A stretch of 52,577 nucleotides of DNA. Source: Bryobacterales bacterium. Lineage in GTDB: Bacteria; Acidobacteriota; Terriglobia; Bryobacterales; Bryobacteraceae. Shown one piece after another: positions 19,956 through 28,258 of the stretch. A program made the position numbers and the translations under genes. The DNA is taken from positions 1 through 52,577 of the forward strand of contig JAIXKK010000035.1 in assembly GCA_026954325.1 (NCBI GenBank), in the 5' to 3' direction. How positions within the stretch are numbered: the first letter of the stretch is position 1; each line of letters opens with the position of its first letter. The notes beneath the pieces were generated by a model. It did no database searches, had not been told where the DNA came from, and saw only the letters and a program-made list of their open reading frames with translations.

Positions 19956-20543
19956 ATGAGGATGATGCGCTTCCCGTTTCTGCTTGTCTGCCTCGCCGCC
20001 GCGCTTCTGGCGCAACAGACCAGCGGCAAGATGCTCGGCAAGCCGGATGCCCCGGTCCGCATCGAGTTGTTCAGTGACTACCAGTGCCCGGCCTGTAAGC
20101 AGTTCCACGAGGAGACACTCCGCCCGCTCATCGCCGACTATGTGAACCGCGGCAAGGTCTACCTTATCCAGCGTGAATTTCCGCTCCCCATGCATGCGTT
20201 CGCCCGCGAAGCCGCCTGCCTTGCCGAAGCCTCCGCGCAGGTCGGCAAATACCTCCAGGTCTCCGATCAACTCTTTCTCACTCAGCAGCAGTGGACGGCC
20301 AACGGGGATGTTACGGGAGCCGCGTGCCGCGTGCTTACCCCGGCGGAGGCAAAGAAGGTGACGGCGCTTGCCAAGAGTCCGGAAATCGCCAAGAAAGTGG
20401 ACGAAGAAATCCAGAAAGGCCAGGCCGAGAAGGTCACCGGTACTCCCACGCTGATCATCACGCACGGCAGCGAGCGCTACCCCGTCACGGGACCCATCAG
20501 CTATGCGGTGCTCAGCCGCTTCCTGGATAGTTTAGTCAACTAA
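19956..20543 (+). CDS. DsbA-like thioredoxin-fold protein
   Basis: A 195-residue exported thiol-disulfide oxidoreductase. The signal peptide MRMMRFPFLLVCLAAALLAQ is followed by a thioredoxin fold with a CPAC active site (ELFSDYQCPACKQFHEE), YLIQREFPLPMHAFA and the cis-Pro loop VTGTPTLIITHG. It resembles the DsbA/BdbD (Thioredoxin_4) group, which oxidises cysteines in exported proteins. Its stop overlaps the start of the MauE-like gene (TAATG), so the two are coupled and probably form a redox pair. The start is divergent from the HlyD operon, 89 bases away. Confidence 0.9.
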   Translation: MRMMRFPFLLVCLAAALLAQQTSGKMLGKPDAPVRIELFSDYQCPACKQFHEETLRPLIADYVNRGKVYLIQREFPLPMHAFAREAACLAEASAQVGKYLQVSDQLFLTQQQWTANGDVTGAACRVLTPAEAKKVTALAKSPEIAKKVDEEIQKGQAEKVTGTPTLIITHGSERYPVTGPISYAVLSRFLDSLVN

Positions 20544-20977
20544 TGGCCGCCAGAATCCGGCTGGTTCTGCGCCTTATCCTGGCTGTGGTTTTCCTCTACG
20601 CCGCCTGGTCGAAACTCCGGCAACCCTGGCTGGTCTTCGCCATGTCCGTTGACAGCTATCGGATTCTGCCTCCGTGGATGGTGTTCGCCGTGGCGCGCAC
20701 TCTCCCGTGGCTGGAACTGGCGCTGGGCCTGCTGCTGCTTGCCGGGCTGTACCTTCGCTACGCCGTCCCGGTCTGTACCCTGCTGCTGTTGATTTTCTAT
20801 GCCGCCATGGTGCGCGCCTACCTTTCCGGACTCGGCATCGACTGCGGTTGCTTCGGAGTGGGGGAAGCGGTGAGCCCCGCAACGCTCGCCCGCGACGGCG
20901 CTTTGCTGGCGGGGGCGTTTGTGCTGTCCTTCCTGGTATACCGGCGAGAGCGGTCAGGGATGCGGACTTCCATCTAA
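20543..20977 (+). CDS. MauE/DoxX-like redox membrane protein
   Basis: A 144-residue four-helix membrane protein of the MauE/DoxX-like group. Membrane segments are at about residues 8-22, 45-70, 73-92 and 112-132. A Cys pair lies in the loop LGIDCGCFGVGEAVS, which is typical of MauE proteins associated with periplasmic thioredoxins. MauE is thought to hand reducing or oxidising equivalents across the membrane; the coupling to the upstream DsbA-like gene supports that role. The N-terminus has the family motif FLYAAWSKLRQPW. Confidence 0.87.
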   Translation: MAARIRLVLRLILAVVFLYAAWSKLRQPWLVFAMSVDSYRILPPWMVFAVARTLPWLELALGLLLLAGLYLRYAVPVCTLLLLIFYAAMVRAYLSGLGIDCGCFGVGEAVSPATLARDGALLAGAFVLSFLVYRRERSGMRTSI

Positions 20978-21171
20978 TCGAGATTTACGGCTCGCATCGA
21001 GGCCTGATCGGAAGTGCGGGGCAATCGCCCGGCGCCCCTCCACAGCTTGTCCGAAGTTCACTCACGCCCCCGGTTGGCCACCTGCGCCAACTCGTCCCTA
21101 CACGGGAACCGAACGCGCAATCACCTTGCTTCGCGCGGATGCGCTCCATCCCGTGTATCCTGGTGTTTATC

Positions 21172-21882
21172 ATGAAACTCCTGCTCGCCGCCGCCCTCAC
21201 CCTTGGAGCCTCCCTCGCCCCCGCGCAGCAAGCCATTACTCCCACCGCCAAACAGCTAAACAAGGATTTCGACGGCGATTCCGCGCACTGGAAGCAGCGC
21301 TTCGAGCACGAAGGACGGGCCATCTTCGACAAGCGCTTCGAGATCCTTGACGCCATGGGGCTCAAGCCCGGGATGGATGTCGCGGATATCGGCGCCGGCA
21401 GCGGACTCATCTCGCGGCTCATCGCCCAGCGTGTCGCTCCCGGCGGCACGGTCTATGCCGTGGATGTCGCCAGGAACATGGTGGATCTCATCGCCAGGAC
21501 CGCGGAGGAGGAAAATATTTCGAATCTCAAAGCCGTCCTCGGCGACCCGCACTCTCCCAAACTCGCCCCGAATTCAGTGGATGTCGTCTGCATCATCGAT
21601 GCGTACCACCACTTCGAGTTCCACGAGGACATGCTTGCCGGGATCAAGAAGGCGCTCCGCCCGGAGGGCCTGCTGCTTCTCATCGACTTCAAACGGATCG
21701 AGGGCATCTCGCGCGAATTCATCCTCAAGATGGTGCGGGCGGGCGAGGGCACGTTCACGGACGAGTTCCTCAATGCAGGCTTTGACCTTACCGAACGCCG
21801 CGATGATATGTTCCCGGAAAACTACCTATTGAAGTTCAAGCACCGCACACCCGCGGCAGCGAGCGTATCCACGGGCCAATAA
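21172..21882 (+). CDS. Class I SAM-dependent methyltransferase with a signal peptide
   Basis: A 236-residue methyltransferase. The SAM-binding motif I is VADIGAGSGLISRLIAQ, followed by VYAVDVARNMVDLI (motif II), VDVVCIIDAYHHFEF (motif IV-like) and LRPEGLLLLIDFKR (motif V/VI). Ahead of this lies a strong signal peptide (MKLLLAAALTLGASLAPAQQ), which is odd since SAM is cytoplasmic. The same arrangement is seen in other Acidobacteria and related phyla, so the signal is probably real; the substrate is unknown. ATG at 21172 is chosen because the signal starts there; an in-frame ATG at 21139 is possible. About 190 bases upstream show no gene. Confidence 0.88.
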   Translation: MKLLLAAALTLGASLAPAQQAITPTAKQLNKDFDGDSAHWKQRFEHEGRAIFDKRFEILDAMGLKPGMDVADIGAGSGLISRLIAQRVAPGGTVYAVDVARNMVDLIARTAEEENISNLKAVLGDPHSPKLAPNSVDVVCIIDAYHHFEFHEDMLAGIKKALRPEGLLLLIDFKRIEGISREFILKMVRAGEGTFTDEFLNAGFDLTERRDDMFPENYLLKFKHRTPAAASVSTGQ

Positions 21883-21917
21883 CCAGGCCCAGTGACCTGT
21901 CTTCCAAAGCCGCCGGG

Positions 21918-23201
21918 TTAGATCTTCACGGGCTCGAGCTTCGGCAGCAACACGTGCAACAGCACCCAGGCGATCAGATACATCAACCCAGCGATCACGA
22001 ATAATGGTCCATAGGACCCGTGCGAAAAATCCAGCCAGTAGCCGATCAGCGGTGAAACCAGCATTCCACCGATTGCTCCTCCAAACCCTCCCAACCCCAC
22101 TACGGATCCGACGGCGGACCGCGGAAAGACATCCGAGACCAGGGTAAACAGGTTCGCCGACCAGCCCTGGTGCGCGGATGCCGCCAGGCTGATGAGCGCC
22201 ACCGCCACCCAGACGCGCTCGCCCGTGAACATCAGCATCGAGACGGGCGCCACGGCCACCGCGCAAACGAACATGGCCGTTTTACGAGCCGGTGTCAACG
22301 CCCAGCCTCTCTTCAGCAGAGCCGACGACAACCATCCGCCGCCCACCGACCCCGCATCGGCCAGCAGGTAGATGACAATCAGCGGCGGACCTAACTGCGT
22401 GATGTCGAGCCCGTACTGCCGGTTCAGGAATCCCGGCGTCCAATACAGGTAGAACCACCAGATGGGGTCGGTGAGAAACTTGCCCATAAGAAACGCCCAC
22501 GCCGCGCGCTTGCCGAGCAACTTGACATACTTCACCTTGCGCGGAGCTTCCTCTTCGCCGTCGGAAGCAATCCACTGCCTCTCCGCCGCGCTCAGCCTCT
22601 TGTGCTCCGCCGGTTCGCGGAAAAGCGTCACCCACGCCACGATCCAGAGAAAGCCGAGACTGCCCGTGACGAGAAATGCGGACCGCCACCCGAACGTCGC
22701 GGCCAGATATGGAACCATGAGCGGCGCCACAATGGCGCCCACGTTGGCTCCGCTGTTGAAGATGCCCGTGGCCAGCGCGCGCTCCCGTTTCGGGAACCAA
22801 TCGGCCACCGTCTTGATCGCCGCCGGAAAGTTCGCCGCCTCGCCGATGCCGAGGCAGAAACGGGCAATCGAGAACTGCGCCGCCGTCCCCGCAAGCGAAT
22901 GCGCCATGGCCGCCAGCGTCCACACGAACACAGCCCACGCATAACCGGCCCGTGTGCCCAGCCAATCCATCAGGCGTCCGGCCAGCGGCATCATCAGGGC
23001 GTAGGCCCCGTTGAACGCGGAGAGCATCCAGCCGAAGTCCGCTTCCGACCAGTTCATCTGCTTTTCGAGAACCGGCTTCAGGATTCCCAACACCTGCCGG
23101 TCGATGTAGTTTACGGTGGTGGCGAAGAACAACAATCCGCAGATGTACCAGCGTAAGTGAGGAATTGTGCGCGTATTCGCGGATTGCTTTTCGGCGATCA
23201 T
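21918..23201 (-). CDS. MFS transporter, hexuronate (ExuT-like) family
   Basis: A 427-residue, 12-helix major facilitator of the anion:cation symporter group. Signatures include NYIDRQVLGILKPVLEKQMN near helix 1, GRLMDWLGTRAGYAWA between helices 2 and 3, ARFCLGIGEAANFPAAIK and the central IWWFYLYWTPGFL, all typical of ExuT-like importers of glucuronate/galacturonate. Its ATG overlaps the uxaC stop (ATGA), so the two are translationally coupled, which fits hexuronate uptake. ATG 23201 is preferred over the in-frame GTG at 23216 because of this overlap. Confidence 0.93.
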   Translation of the reverse strand: MIAEKQSANTRTIPHLRWYICGLLFFATTVNYIDRQVLGILKPVLEKQMNWSEADFGWMLSAFNGAYALMMPLAGRLMDWLGTRAGYAWAVFVWTLAAMAHSLAGTAAQFSIARFCLGIGEAANFPAAIKTVADWFPKRERALATGIFNSGANVGAIVAPLMVPYLAATFGWRSAFLVTGSLGFLWIVAWVTLFREPAEHKRLSAAERQWIASDGEEEAPRKVKYVKLLGKRAAWAFLMGKFLTDPIWWFYLYWTPGFLNRQYGLDITQLGPPLIVIYLLADAGSVGGGWLSSALLKRGWALTPARKTAMFVCAVAVAPVSMLMFTGERVWVAVALISLAASAHQGWSANLFTLVSDVFPRSAVGSVVGLGGFGGAIGGMLVSPLIGYWLDFSHGSYGPLFVIAGLMYLIAWVLLHVLLPKLEPVKI

Positions 23202-24490
23202 TTTAACCTGGCCCACGCTTCGAAGTTCGTCCGGAACAGCCGGGTGATGTCATGGTGGATGTCCGCCTGCGTCACGGCGCGCCCGTCCTCCATCAGCAGG
23301 CGGTAAGAGTTGGCGAGAACCGGCGTCAGCGTCCGCCGCGTGTTCTTCCATTTATAGATGACCTGTTCGAGCACGCGCGCGTCGGAATGCTGCGGAATGA
23401 AACTCGTACCCAGCATCTCCAATCGCTCCCGCGTGATCTCCTCCACCACCGATGGGTTGTTCAGAAACCACCAGCACCCGAACGGCATCAGGTTGCGGAA
23501 CTTGCGGGCATAGACGCAAAGCTCATGCTGGTTTTCGCGGCTCAACAGGCTGGCCAGAAAACGGTTCGAAGGAAATTCCACGCAGAGGCGCTCGAGCGCG
23601 CGCAAGTCCGCTTTCCCTACGCCGTCACCCGCCAGCCGCAAAGCCGGATTCACCTGATAGCGCACGCCGATCATCAGCGACAGCGGAATGTCGAACTCGC
23701 GGCAGGCGGGAACCACGGCTTCCTTCAACAGCCGTCCGCGAATGCTCTCCTCGGGGTATTGAAATGTGTCCGGCAAGGAGACAGCCATATACACCGGCTG
23801 CATTCTGAGGCGCCAATCCGCAAGGAACCGGCGCACTTCCGCGATGCTCTCTCCCGACGCCTCCGCGTCCACGCTGTAGCCCTTCGCGGCAAGCACCCGC
23901 CAGTGATCCGTCCACTTGTTCAAAACGCGATCGAGCCGCAAAACGGGATGAAACTTCCTGTTCCCCCGCGCTCCCGATTCCCACAACGGACCCTCCACCG
24001 GGTCCAGCGGATCGTTCGTCATTACGGCTTCGCTGATTCCCGCCAGGCGGAAGACATGATCGATGTGATCTTCCAGCTTCCGGCCGGCGAAATACTCCCG
24101 CGCCTCATTCAGATTGGGCCCCCCGGTGGGTAGCCCGAAGGCCCGAAGCACCGCGACAACGCCCCGCGTCGCCTCGGAAACCGGAGCATTCTCGACAAAC
24201 AACGTCCGCCAGATGAGGTCCGCCTGGCTGCGCTTTGGCATGGCCCAATATTCTTCCGGCGTAACGGAAGACGAACGGAAAAGCTCCGCTTCCAGGTAGT
24301 GGTAGGTTACCAGTTCGTCAATGCCCCACAGCCCCAACTCCCCGAGCGCGGGGGAAAAGAGGTGTGTATGCATGTCGATGAACGGGATGCGGGCTAACTC
24401 CTCCGCAACCCTGTTCTCTATCGCCTCGGGCTCGAGGGAAGGGCCTGGCGGGAACGCAACGGGCGGTTCCAAGTGGCTGGAAGTGCTCAT
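23198..24490 (-). CDS. uxaC: Glucuronate isomerase family protein (UxaC-like)
   Basis: A 430-residue amidohydrolase-fold isomerase. Family features are FIDMHTHLFSPALGELGLWG with the HxH pair, a central PVYMAVSLPDTFQYPE, RNLMPFGCWWFLNNP and the C-terminal region with DIHHDITRLFRTNF. UxaC converts D-glucuronate to D-fructuronate and D-galacturonate to D-tagaturonate. This copy is about 40 residues shorter than the E. coli type and fairly divergent. The location beside an ExuT-like importer and divergent from uxaE strongly supports the assignment. A clear promoter and operator-like palindrome lie just upstream. Confidence 0.88.
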   Translation of the reverse strand: MSTSSHLEPPVAFPPGPSLEPEAIENRVAEELARIPFIDMHTHLFSPALGELGLWGIDELVTYHYLEAELFRSSSVTPEEYWAMPKRSQADLIWRTLFVENAPVSEATRGVVAVLRAFGLPTGGPNLNEAREYFAGRKLEDHIDHVFRLAGISEAVMTNDPLDPVEGPLWESGARGNRKFHPVLRLDRVLNKWTDHWRVLAAKGYSVDAEASGESIAEVRRFLADWRLRMQPVYMAVSLPDTFQYPEESIRGRLLKEAVVPACREFDIPLSLMIGVRYQVNPALRLAGDGVGKADLRALERLCVEFPSNRFLASLLSRENQHELCVYARKFRNLMPFGCWWFLNNPSVVEEITRERLEMLGTSFIPQHSDARVLEQVIYKWKNTRRTLTPVLANSYRLLMEDGRAVTQADIHHDITRLFRTNFEAWARLK

Positions 24491-24508
24491 TAACGATAAG
24501 TCTCCAGG

Positions 24509-24534
24509 ATGCGGAGGAGGATGGATCTCCGCAT
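24509..24534. promoter_or_regulatory. Operator-like inverted repeat over the uxaC start of transcription
   Basis: A perfect inverted repeat, ATGCGGAG-N10-CTCCGCAT, with arms at 24509-24516 and 24527-24534. It lies immediately downstream of the uxaC -10 element, spanning roughly +2 to +28 of the predicted transcript, the classic site for a repressor. The 8-base arms with a centre-to-centre spacing of 18 bases suit a dimeric regulator. Which one is unknown and no regulator gene is in this window. The repeat could also fold as a 5'-UTR hairpin in the uxaC mRNA. Confidence 0.6.
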
Positions 24535-24542
24535 AGAACCAA

Positions 24543-24572
24543 ACTATACGTCCGCGCGCGCGGCGTAGTCAA
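24543..24572 (-). promoter_or_regulatory. Sigma-70 promoter for uxaC-exuT
   Basis: On the minus strand, TTGACT (24567-24572; 5 of 6 to consensus) and TATAGT (24543-24548; 5 of 6) are separated by 18 bases. The predicted start is at about 24536, 45 bases upstream of the uxaC ATG. The palindrome at 24509-24534 begins right at the predicted start site. This is the best-matching promoter I found in the window. Confidence 0.6.
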
Positions 24573-24648
24573 ACCGGAAAGTCGCGGGCGCGTCCGGCGG
24601 ATTAGAATTGTTTTGTCGGGACACACGAACTTTCGACAGGCAGGATTC

Positions 24649-25905
24649 ATGCTACTACTTGACCGCTATTCTCTCGGCGTGGGCGACCGCTTCGCGCACC
24701 AGGCAAAGGCGCAGTTACGCGCCTGCATCCTGGCGGCGGAAAAAGGCATCGCGATCTCCCCCGTGTGGAACAAGTCGTTCCGGGAACACGGGATCGTCGG
24801 CTCCCAGCCGCAAAGCGTTCGCGACGCGGCCGACGCGGCGGTGAGGGCCTTGGGCTGGAACAAGCCCTACCATGTCGACGCGGACCACATTAACCTCGAC
24901 ACCGCCGGCGGATTCCTTTCATCAAGCGACTTCTTCACCATCGACGTCGCCTCCGCTATCGGCCAACCCGCCCCCGAAGCGGAAGTGCGGGCGTTCCTGA
25001 AGCGGCGCCCCGAATTGTCGGGCGACATGGAGGTGGAGGGATTGGCCACGCCCATCCGGTTTACCCCGGACGGCGTGGCAAGGACCGTCGCCCAGTATCT
25101 GGCCGCGGTGATTCAGGCCGGCCGGATCTACCGCCACATCGAGAACCGGAAAGGCGCCGGGACATTCATCACCGAGGTATCCATGGATGAGACCGATGCC
25201 CCGCAAACCCCGCCCGAACTGCTCATCATCCTCGCGGCCATTGCCGATTACGGCATCCCCATCCAGACCATCGCCCCCAAGTTCACCGGCCGCTTCAACA
25301 AGGGCGTGGATTTCGTGGGCGACCCGGAGGGGTTCGCGCGGGAGTTCTCGGCGGATCTTGCCGTCATCGCCCATGCCGTGAAACGCTATTCCCTTCCGGG
25401 CAACCTGAAGCTGAGCGTCCATTCCGGCAGCGACAAGTTCTCCATCTACGGAGCAATTCGCGACGCGGTTGCGCGGACCGGAGCCGGTGTTCACGTGAAA
25501 ACCGCGGGCACCACCTGGCTCGAGGAGATCATCGGGCTCGCCGAGGCGGGCGGCGAAGGACTAGCGATGTCGAAGGAAGTCTATGCGAAGGCTTATCACG
25601 ATCGCGATGCCCTCTGCGCTCCCTACGCCGCCGTCATCGACATCGACCCGGCGAGGCTGCCCGCGCCGGAAGATGTGCAAAGTTGGAACTCCGCGCGGAT
25701 GACCGCCGCCCTGCGCCACGACCAGACGTGCAAAGACTACAACCCGCACATGCGTCAGCTTCTGCACGTTGGCTATAAGGTTGCCGCCAAAATGGGCGCG
25801 CGCTACCTGGATGCGCTTGCGGCATGCGAGGAATCCATCTCTCGCAATGTAACGGACAATCTCCTCCACCGGCACATCCTTCGCGTCTTCCCCTCCGGCA
25901 GGTAA
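24649..25905 (+). CDS. uxaE: Tagaturonate/fructuronate epimerase (UxaE family)
   Basis: A 418-residue protein of the tagaturonate epimerase family, which interconverts D-tagaturonate and D-fructuronate and so joins galacturonate and glucuronate breakdown. Characteristic segments are LLLDRYSLGVGDRFAHQAKA, DADHINLDTAGGFLSSSDFF, FITEVSMDETDAPQTPPEL, IAPKFTGRFNKGVDFVGD and LSVHSGSDKFSIY. It is divergent from uxaC-exuT across a 158-base region. Start ATG at 24649 has AGGA 6 bases upstream; the longer in-frame ATG at 24613 lacks this and adds unlike residues. Confident on family; the enzymatic role is known from other bacteria. Confidence 0.9.
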   Translation: MLLLDRYSLGVGDRFAHQAKAQLRACILAAEKGIAISPVWNKSFREHGIVGSQPQSVRDAADAAVRALGWNKPYHVDADHINLDTAGGFLSSSDFFTIDVASAIGQPAPEAEVRAFLKRRPELSGDMEVEGLATPIRFTPDGVARTVAQYLAAVIQAGRIYRHIENRKGAGTFITEVSMDETDAPQTPPELLIILAAIADYGIPIQTIAPKFTGRFNKGVDFVGDPEGFAREFSADLAVIAHAVKRYSLPGNLKLSVHSGSDKFSIYGAIRDAVARTGAGVHVKTAGTTWLEEIIGLAEAGGEGLAMSKEVYAKAYHDRDALCAPYAAVIDIDPARLPAPEDVQSWNSARMTAALRHDQTCKDYNPHMRQLLHVGYKVAAKMGARYLDALAACEESISRNVTDNLLHRHILRVFPSGR

Positions 25906-25973
25906 AGAATTGTTAAGGACCCTGGCCTTGTGTAAACCATTTGCGCCGGCCGCACATCCTTGGGTTAGATCCC

Positions 25974-26576
25974 ATGCAGGGTACACGTTGCGAGGTTCCC
26001 AACGAACGAACACTCTCTGATGACGTGCGAATGATGTTGCTGGTGAAGGCCGGCCATGCCGAACAGATGGAAGTGCTGGTGGAGCGGCACCGCCGGAGGC
26101 TCATCCAACATCTGAAGCGGATGGTTCGCAACGCGGATATCGCCGAGGAACTGGCGCAGGACGTGTTCCTGAGCGTGTTTCAGGCGCGCGAGCGCTATGA
26201 GCCAACCGCCGAGTTCACCACCTGGCTCTTCCGCATTGCGACGAACCGCGCGCTGAAATGGATCCGTAGACAGCGCCTTGCCGGCAGGGAAAGCCTCGAG
26301 ACCGCTCATCCGGTTCCGGTCTATCAATGGTCGCTCGAACGGACACAGAATCCCGAACGGCTCCACATGGAACGCGAGGCCCGAGGACGGGTACACAAGG
26401 CCATTCACGCCCTCCCGCCGCGACAGCGCGATGCCGTCCTGCTCCACAAGTTCGAGGGTTACGACTACAACGAGGTGGCGGAACGGCTCGGTTGCTCGGT
26501 TTCGGCCGTAAAATCAATCCTCTTCCGAACCTATCTTTCGCTTCGCCTTCGGCTCCCTGAAAGCGAACTTCAGTAA
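25974..26576 (+). CDS. RNA polymerase sigma factor, ECF/sigma-70 family
   Basis: A 200-residue two-domain sigma factor. Region 2 includes LVERHRRRLIQHLKRMV, IAEELAQDVFLSVFQARERY and FTTWLFRIATNRALKWIRR (core and -10 binding); region 4 includes ALPPRQRDAVLLHKFEGYDY and EVAERLGCSVSAVKSILFR (-35 recognition helix). Start ATG at 25974 is the second in-frame ATG. Unlike most ECF genes it has no recognisable anti-sigma factor next to it, only a possible 47-codon frame. Confidence 0.92.
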   Translation: MQGTRCEVPNERTLSDDVRMMLLVKAGHAEQMEVLVERHRRRLIQHLKRMVRNADIAEELAQDVFLSVFQARERYEPTAEFTTWLFRIATNRALKWIRRQRLAGRESLETAHPVPVYQWSLERTQNPERLHMEREARGRVHKAIHALPPRQRDAVLLHKFEGYDYNEVAERLGCSVSAVKSILFRTYLSLRLRLPESELQ

Positions 26577-26587
26577 GGAACCGCGCG

Positions 26588-26731
26588 ATGGATGTTGTGG
26601 GCGGCCTCGGATGCGGAGTCAGACCCAAGGCCTGCGCATGGTGGCGCACGGCCCGGTGGCCGGCCACGCGAAACGTCCGGAAGAATCGGGGGGCCCTGCC
26701 GCGCGGCGCCTATTCCGGCGGCATCGAGTAG
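26588..26731 (+). CDS. Possible 47-residue small protein downstream of the sigma factor
   Basis: An ATG at 26588 opens a 47-codon frame ending at TAG 26729-26731. A purine-rich AAGGAA, overlapping the sigma-factor stop, lies 7 bases upstream and would make a good ribosome binding site. The product is basic and Trp-rich (MDVVGGLGCGVRPKACAWWR) with two Cys, and I recognise no family. It could be a relict of an anti-sigma gene or a chance frame. The opposite strand at about 26712-26770 also reads as a short protein-like tail (LKRHVECGFGYSMPPE), so one of the two is spurious. Confidence 0.25.
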   Translation: MDVVGGLGCGVRPKACAWWRTARWPATRNVRKNRGALPRGAYSGGIE

Positions 26732-26800
26732 CCGAAGCCGCATTCCACATGCCGCTTCAACGCTTCGATGTCTTCCGCTGCTCCAGCATGTTGTACGCGG

Positions 26801-28249
26801 TCATTGTATCCACACGGTAACCGCATTGGCGTTCTTGCCATCCGCCGTAAGAACGATATCCACCACTCCGCGCCCGGCAAGCGATTTCGGCAGCAACAGA
26901 TTCACCTGGTCGAGCCCGGCGAGGGTTGGTTGCGGCCCCGCATAGAGCACCTGCGCCGGGATACCGCCCACATAAGCCTGAACGGTTCCCATCCCCGCGC
27001 CGCGGATTCCCGTCCCAAACAAAGCAAGCACATATTGATCGGAACTGGAGCCCAGGTCCAGCGGAAGCGCCGTACAATCCCGTGAAGTACATTCGAACGA
27101 GAGTTGCCACGTCTGCGCGCCGGCGGCATCGATGCGAATCCCCACTGCCGCCGCCGTGCCCTGGCCGCTGGCGTTGGCCGTGAACAGGCCCGGCAGCACC
27201 CTCGCAATTGCCACCGTTCCCGTGCTCCGCGCCGTGTTTCCGGAACTCACCGTCACGGCCGCTGTCCCCTCACGAGTCCCCACCGGAACAACCATGTTGA
27301 TCTGGCGTGGCGAAACATAGGAAAGAGGCGCCGTCCGCCTGACGCCGGCGCTGTCGGTGACCGTCACCCGCACCCCGCCGAGTGTCGTGGGCAGCGTGAT
27401 GCCGCTTGCGGATTCCGTCGCCGCCGTCACGTCCGGCGTGAACAACGTGAGAAGCGAATCCGGAGCCGCAATCCCGTTGGACAGGGTTGCCGAAGAAACC
27501 GCACGCAGGGGAAGGACGGCCACCCGGCACGCGTTCCCGCTGTCCACGAACGCTCCCGAGTTCACCACCATCGCCATCTCCGCGAAGACCTTGGCCGGCT
27601 CTTTCGGCGAGTCCCATCCGATCGGGCTGGCCCATTCGCTGCCGGCGGCCGGGCATCCCCACGCATTGCACTCGAGCGGGATCAGCAGCGAAGGGTAGTA
27701 GACGCTCTGCACCAGTTCATCGCCCGTCACCGGGTCGAGTTCGTAGAGCGACAGGAAGTTGTTGTTACGGGAATACTGGCGCACTTCGTTGCAGCCCCCC
27801 TGGTTGTAGGTGGCCGCTCCGGCCGAGGTTGACGGGCAACTCACGGGAATGTCCACGGTCTGCGTCCCGATTACGTTGATTCCCGTCACTGTCGCCTGCT
27901 CGGTACACCCGGCTGAGTTGTACAGAGTGCAGTTCGGCGCTTTGTAGAGATCGTGGTTCGTGCAACTGTTCCATTCATACCAGCCGTCGGTGCAGTCCGT
28001 GCGGCAGTTGCCCGCGTTATCGCAAATAGGCGTGTTGTGACACCAGCCGTCGAACTGGTGGCCGTCGTGCTTCACGCCGAAATTCGAGGTGACGCCCCAG
28101 TTTCCGAACGGCGCGGAGTGAATGGGATTAGGACATTCTGCGGTGATCGCGCCGACCACCCTGCGGTTGCGGTTCAGCCCTGCCACCGACAGCCGGCACA
28201 CCTGACTGAGCGCCGGCAGGGCGAGCATGAGTCCCAGCACGATCCACAT
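26801..28249 (-). CDS. Secreted Cys-rich protein with a Solibacter C-terminal domain (TIGR03437)
   Basis: A 482-residue exported protein. After the signal (MWIVLGLMLALPALSQ) comes a Cys/Trp/Asn-rich region (about 35-200) with GWCHNTPICDNAGNCRTDC, DGWYEWNSCTNHDLYKAPNC and more cysteines, likely disulfide-bonded. From about residue 260 it carries the Ig-like TIGR03437 domain of Solibacteres: IAAPDSLLTLFTPDV, PLSYVSPRQINMVVPVGT, GLFTANASGQGTAAAV, YVLALFGTGIRGAG and GLDQVNLLLPKSLAG. The domain is probably an export or surface-attachment tag in this lineage. The N-terminal part has no recognisable family. It starts 9 bases after the upstream gene, so it is probably co-transcribed. Confidence 0.82.
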   Translation of the reverse strand: MWIVLGLMLALPALSQVCRLSVAGLNRNRRVVGAITAECPNPIHSAPFGNWGVTSNFGVKHDGHQFDGWCHNTPICDNAGNCRTDCTDGWYEWNSCTNHDLYKAPNCTLYNSAGCTEQATVTGINVIGTQTVDIPVSCPSTSAGAATYNQGGCNEVRQYSRNNNFLSLYELDPVTGDELVQSVYYPSLLIPLECNAWGCPAAGSEWASPIGWDSPKEPAKVFAEMAMVVNSGAFVDSGNACRVAVLPLRAVSSATLSNGIAAPDSLLTLFTPDVTAATESASGITLPTTLGGVRVTVTDSAGVRRTAPLSYVSPRQINMVVPVGTREGTAAVTVSSGNTARSTGTVAIARVLPGLFTANASGQGTAAAVGIRIDAAGAQTWQLSFECTSRDCTALPLDLGSSSDQYVLALFGTGIRGAGMGTVQAYVGGIPAQVLYAGPQPTLAGLDQVNLLLPKSLAGRGVVDIVLTADGKNANAVTVWIQ

Positions 28250-28258
28250 GCGTATTCT

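Noticed and set aside
23252..24133. Plus-strand frame of 293 codons inside uxaC
   Set aside because: The minus frame has the glucuronate isomerase motifs and the overlap with the transporter, and the plus frame has no recognisable domain.
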